5,319 nucleotides of DNA from Methanothrix sp. (lineage in GTDB: Archaea > Halobacteriota > Methanosarcinia > Methanotrichales > Methanotrichaceae), in the NCBI GenBank assembly GCA_028708055.1, contig JAQVZT010000199.1, forward strand, positions 1 through 5,319, read 5' to 3'. Positions 5,197 through 5,319 of the stretch are shown here, in pieces. Numbering within the stretch: position 1 is the stretch's first letter; each line of letters opens with the position of its first letter. Below the pieces are notes generated by a model. The model was not told the origin of the DNA, searched no databases, and was given only the letters and a program-made list of their open reading frames with translations. Both the position numbers and the translations under genes were made by a program.

Positions 5197-5319
5197 TCAG
5201 AGCCCCAATTCGCCGGCGCGCCTGAAAGCCTCTTCTGCCTCATCGAGGCGGTGCAGTGACTGGCAAGCTACAGCCAGATTCTTCCAGGCAGTGGCATACT
5301 CCGGCTCGATCTGTATGGC
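5197..5319 (-). CDS. TPR-repeat protein, C-terminal end only
   Basis: Forty codons and a TGA (5199..5197) are in the window; the gene continues past the right edge. The visible part holds the end of one tetratricopeptide repeat (AIQIEP) and one full final 34-residue-type repeat starting ATAWKNLAV. Consensus positions are met: Trp4, Leu7, Ala20 (in LDEAEEAF), Phe24 and Ala27. Position 8 is Ala, position 11 is Cys, and the usual Pro32 is replaced by Leu. TPR domains mediate protein-protein contacts. Whether this is a pure TPR protein or carries other domains cannot be seen. It converges on the NTPase gene with a 5-base gap. Confidence 0.85.
   Translation of the reverse strand, partial: AIQIEPEYATAWKNLAVACQSLHRLDEAEEAFRRAGELGL

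Overview
The window looks like chromosomal DNA of a methanogenic archaeon, most likely from the Methanosarcinia/Methanotrichales side of the Euryarchaeota. The lineage call is an inference from gene content, not from a database match. It rests on an archaeal-type Trm1 tRNA methyltransferase, a THEP1-type NTPase, a small stand-alone TOPRIM protein, a DUF167 protein, a secreted NosD-like beta-helix protein typical of methanogen surface repertoires, and a PurH that keeps only its formyltransferase half. By eye the base composition is moderately GC-rich, higher than expected for Methanosarcina itself, and ATA, AGG and AGA codons are common. Shine-Dalgarno-like sequences matching the archaeal 16S tail precede several genes, while two genes lack one.

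Left part, minus strand (3830 down to 1): three genes lie head to tail. First is purH (3830..2484), an AICAR transformylase whose N-terminal IMP cyclohydrolase domain is visibly collapsed. Its 3' end overlaps the start of a NosD-like secreted right-handed beta-helix protein (2545..1010). After a 48-base gap comes trm1 (961 to beyond base 1), the tRNA guanine-26 dimethyltransferase, cut by the window edge but otherwise intact for 320 codons.

Middle (3831..3924): a 94-base divergent intergenic region that must hold the promoters of purH (leftward) and of the rightward gene set.

Right part, plus strand (3925..5191): a compact three-gene set of DUF167 protein, TOPRIM-domain protein and THEP1-type P-loop NTPase. 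There is no room for promoters between them, and the last two overlap by 11 bases. They are almost certainly one operon. All three are nucleic-acid or nucleotide-related families with poorly defined cellular roles.

Far right (5319..5197, minus): the last 40 codons of a TPR-repeat protein, whose stop lies only 5 bases from the NTPase stop (convergent ends).

The window reads mainly as housekeeping and conserved genes. I see no CRISPR array, tRNA, rRNA, insertion sequence, integrase or toxin-antitoxin pair. The points most worth a second look are the degenerate PurH N-terminus, the nosD start buried inside purH, and the DUF167-TOPRIM-THEP1 operon.
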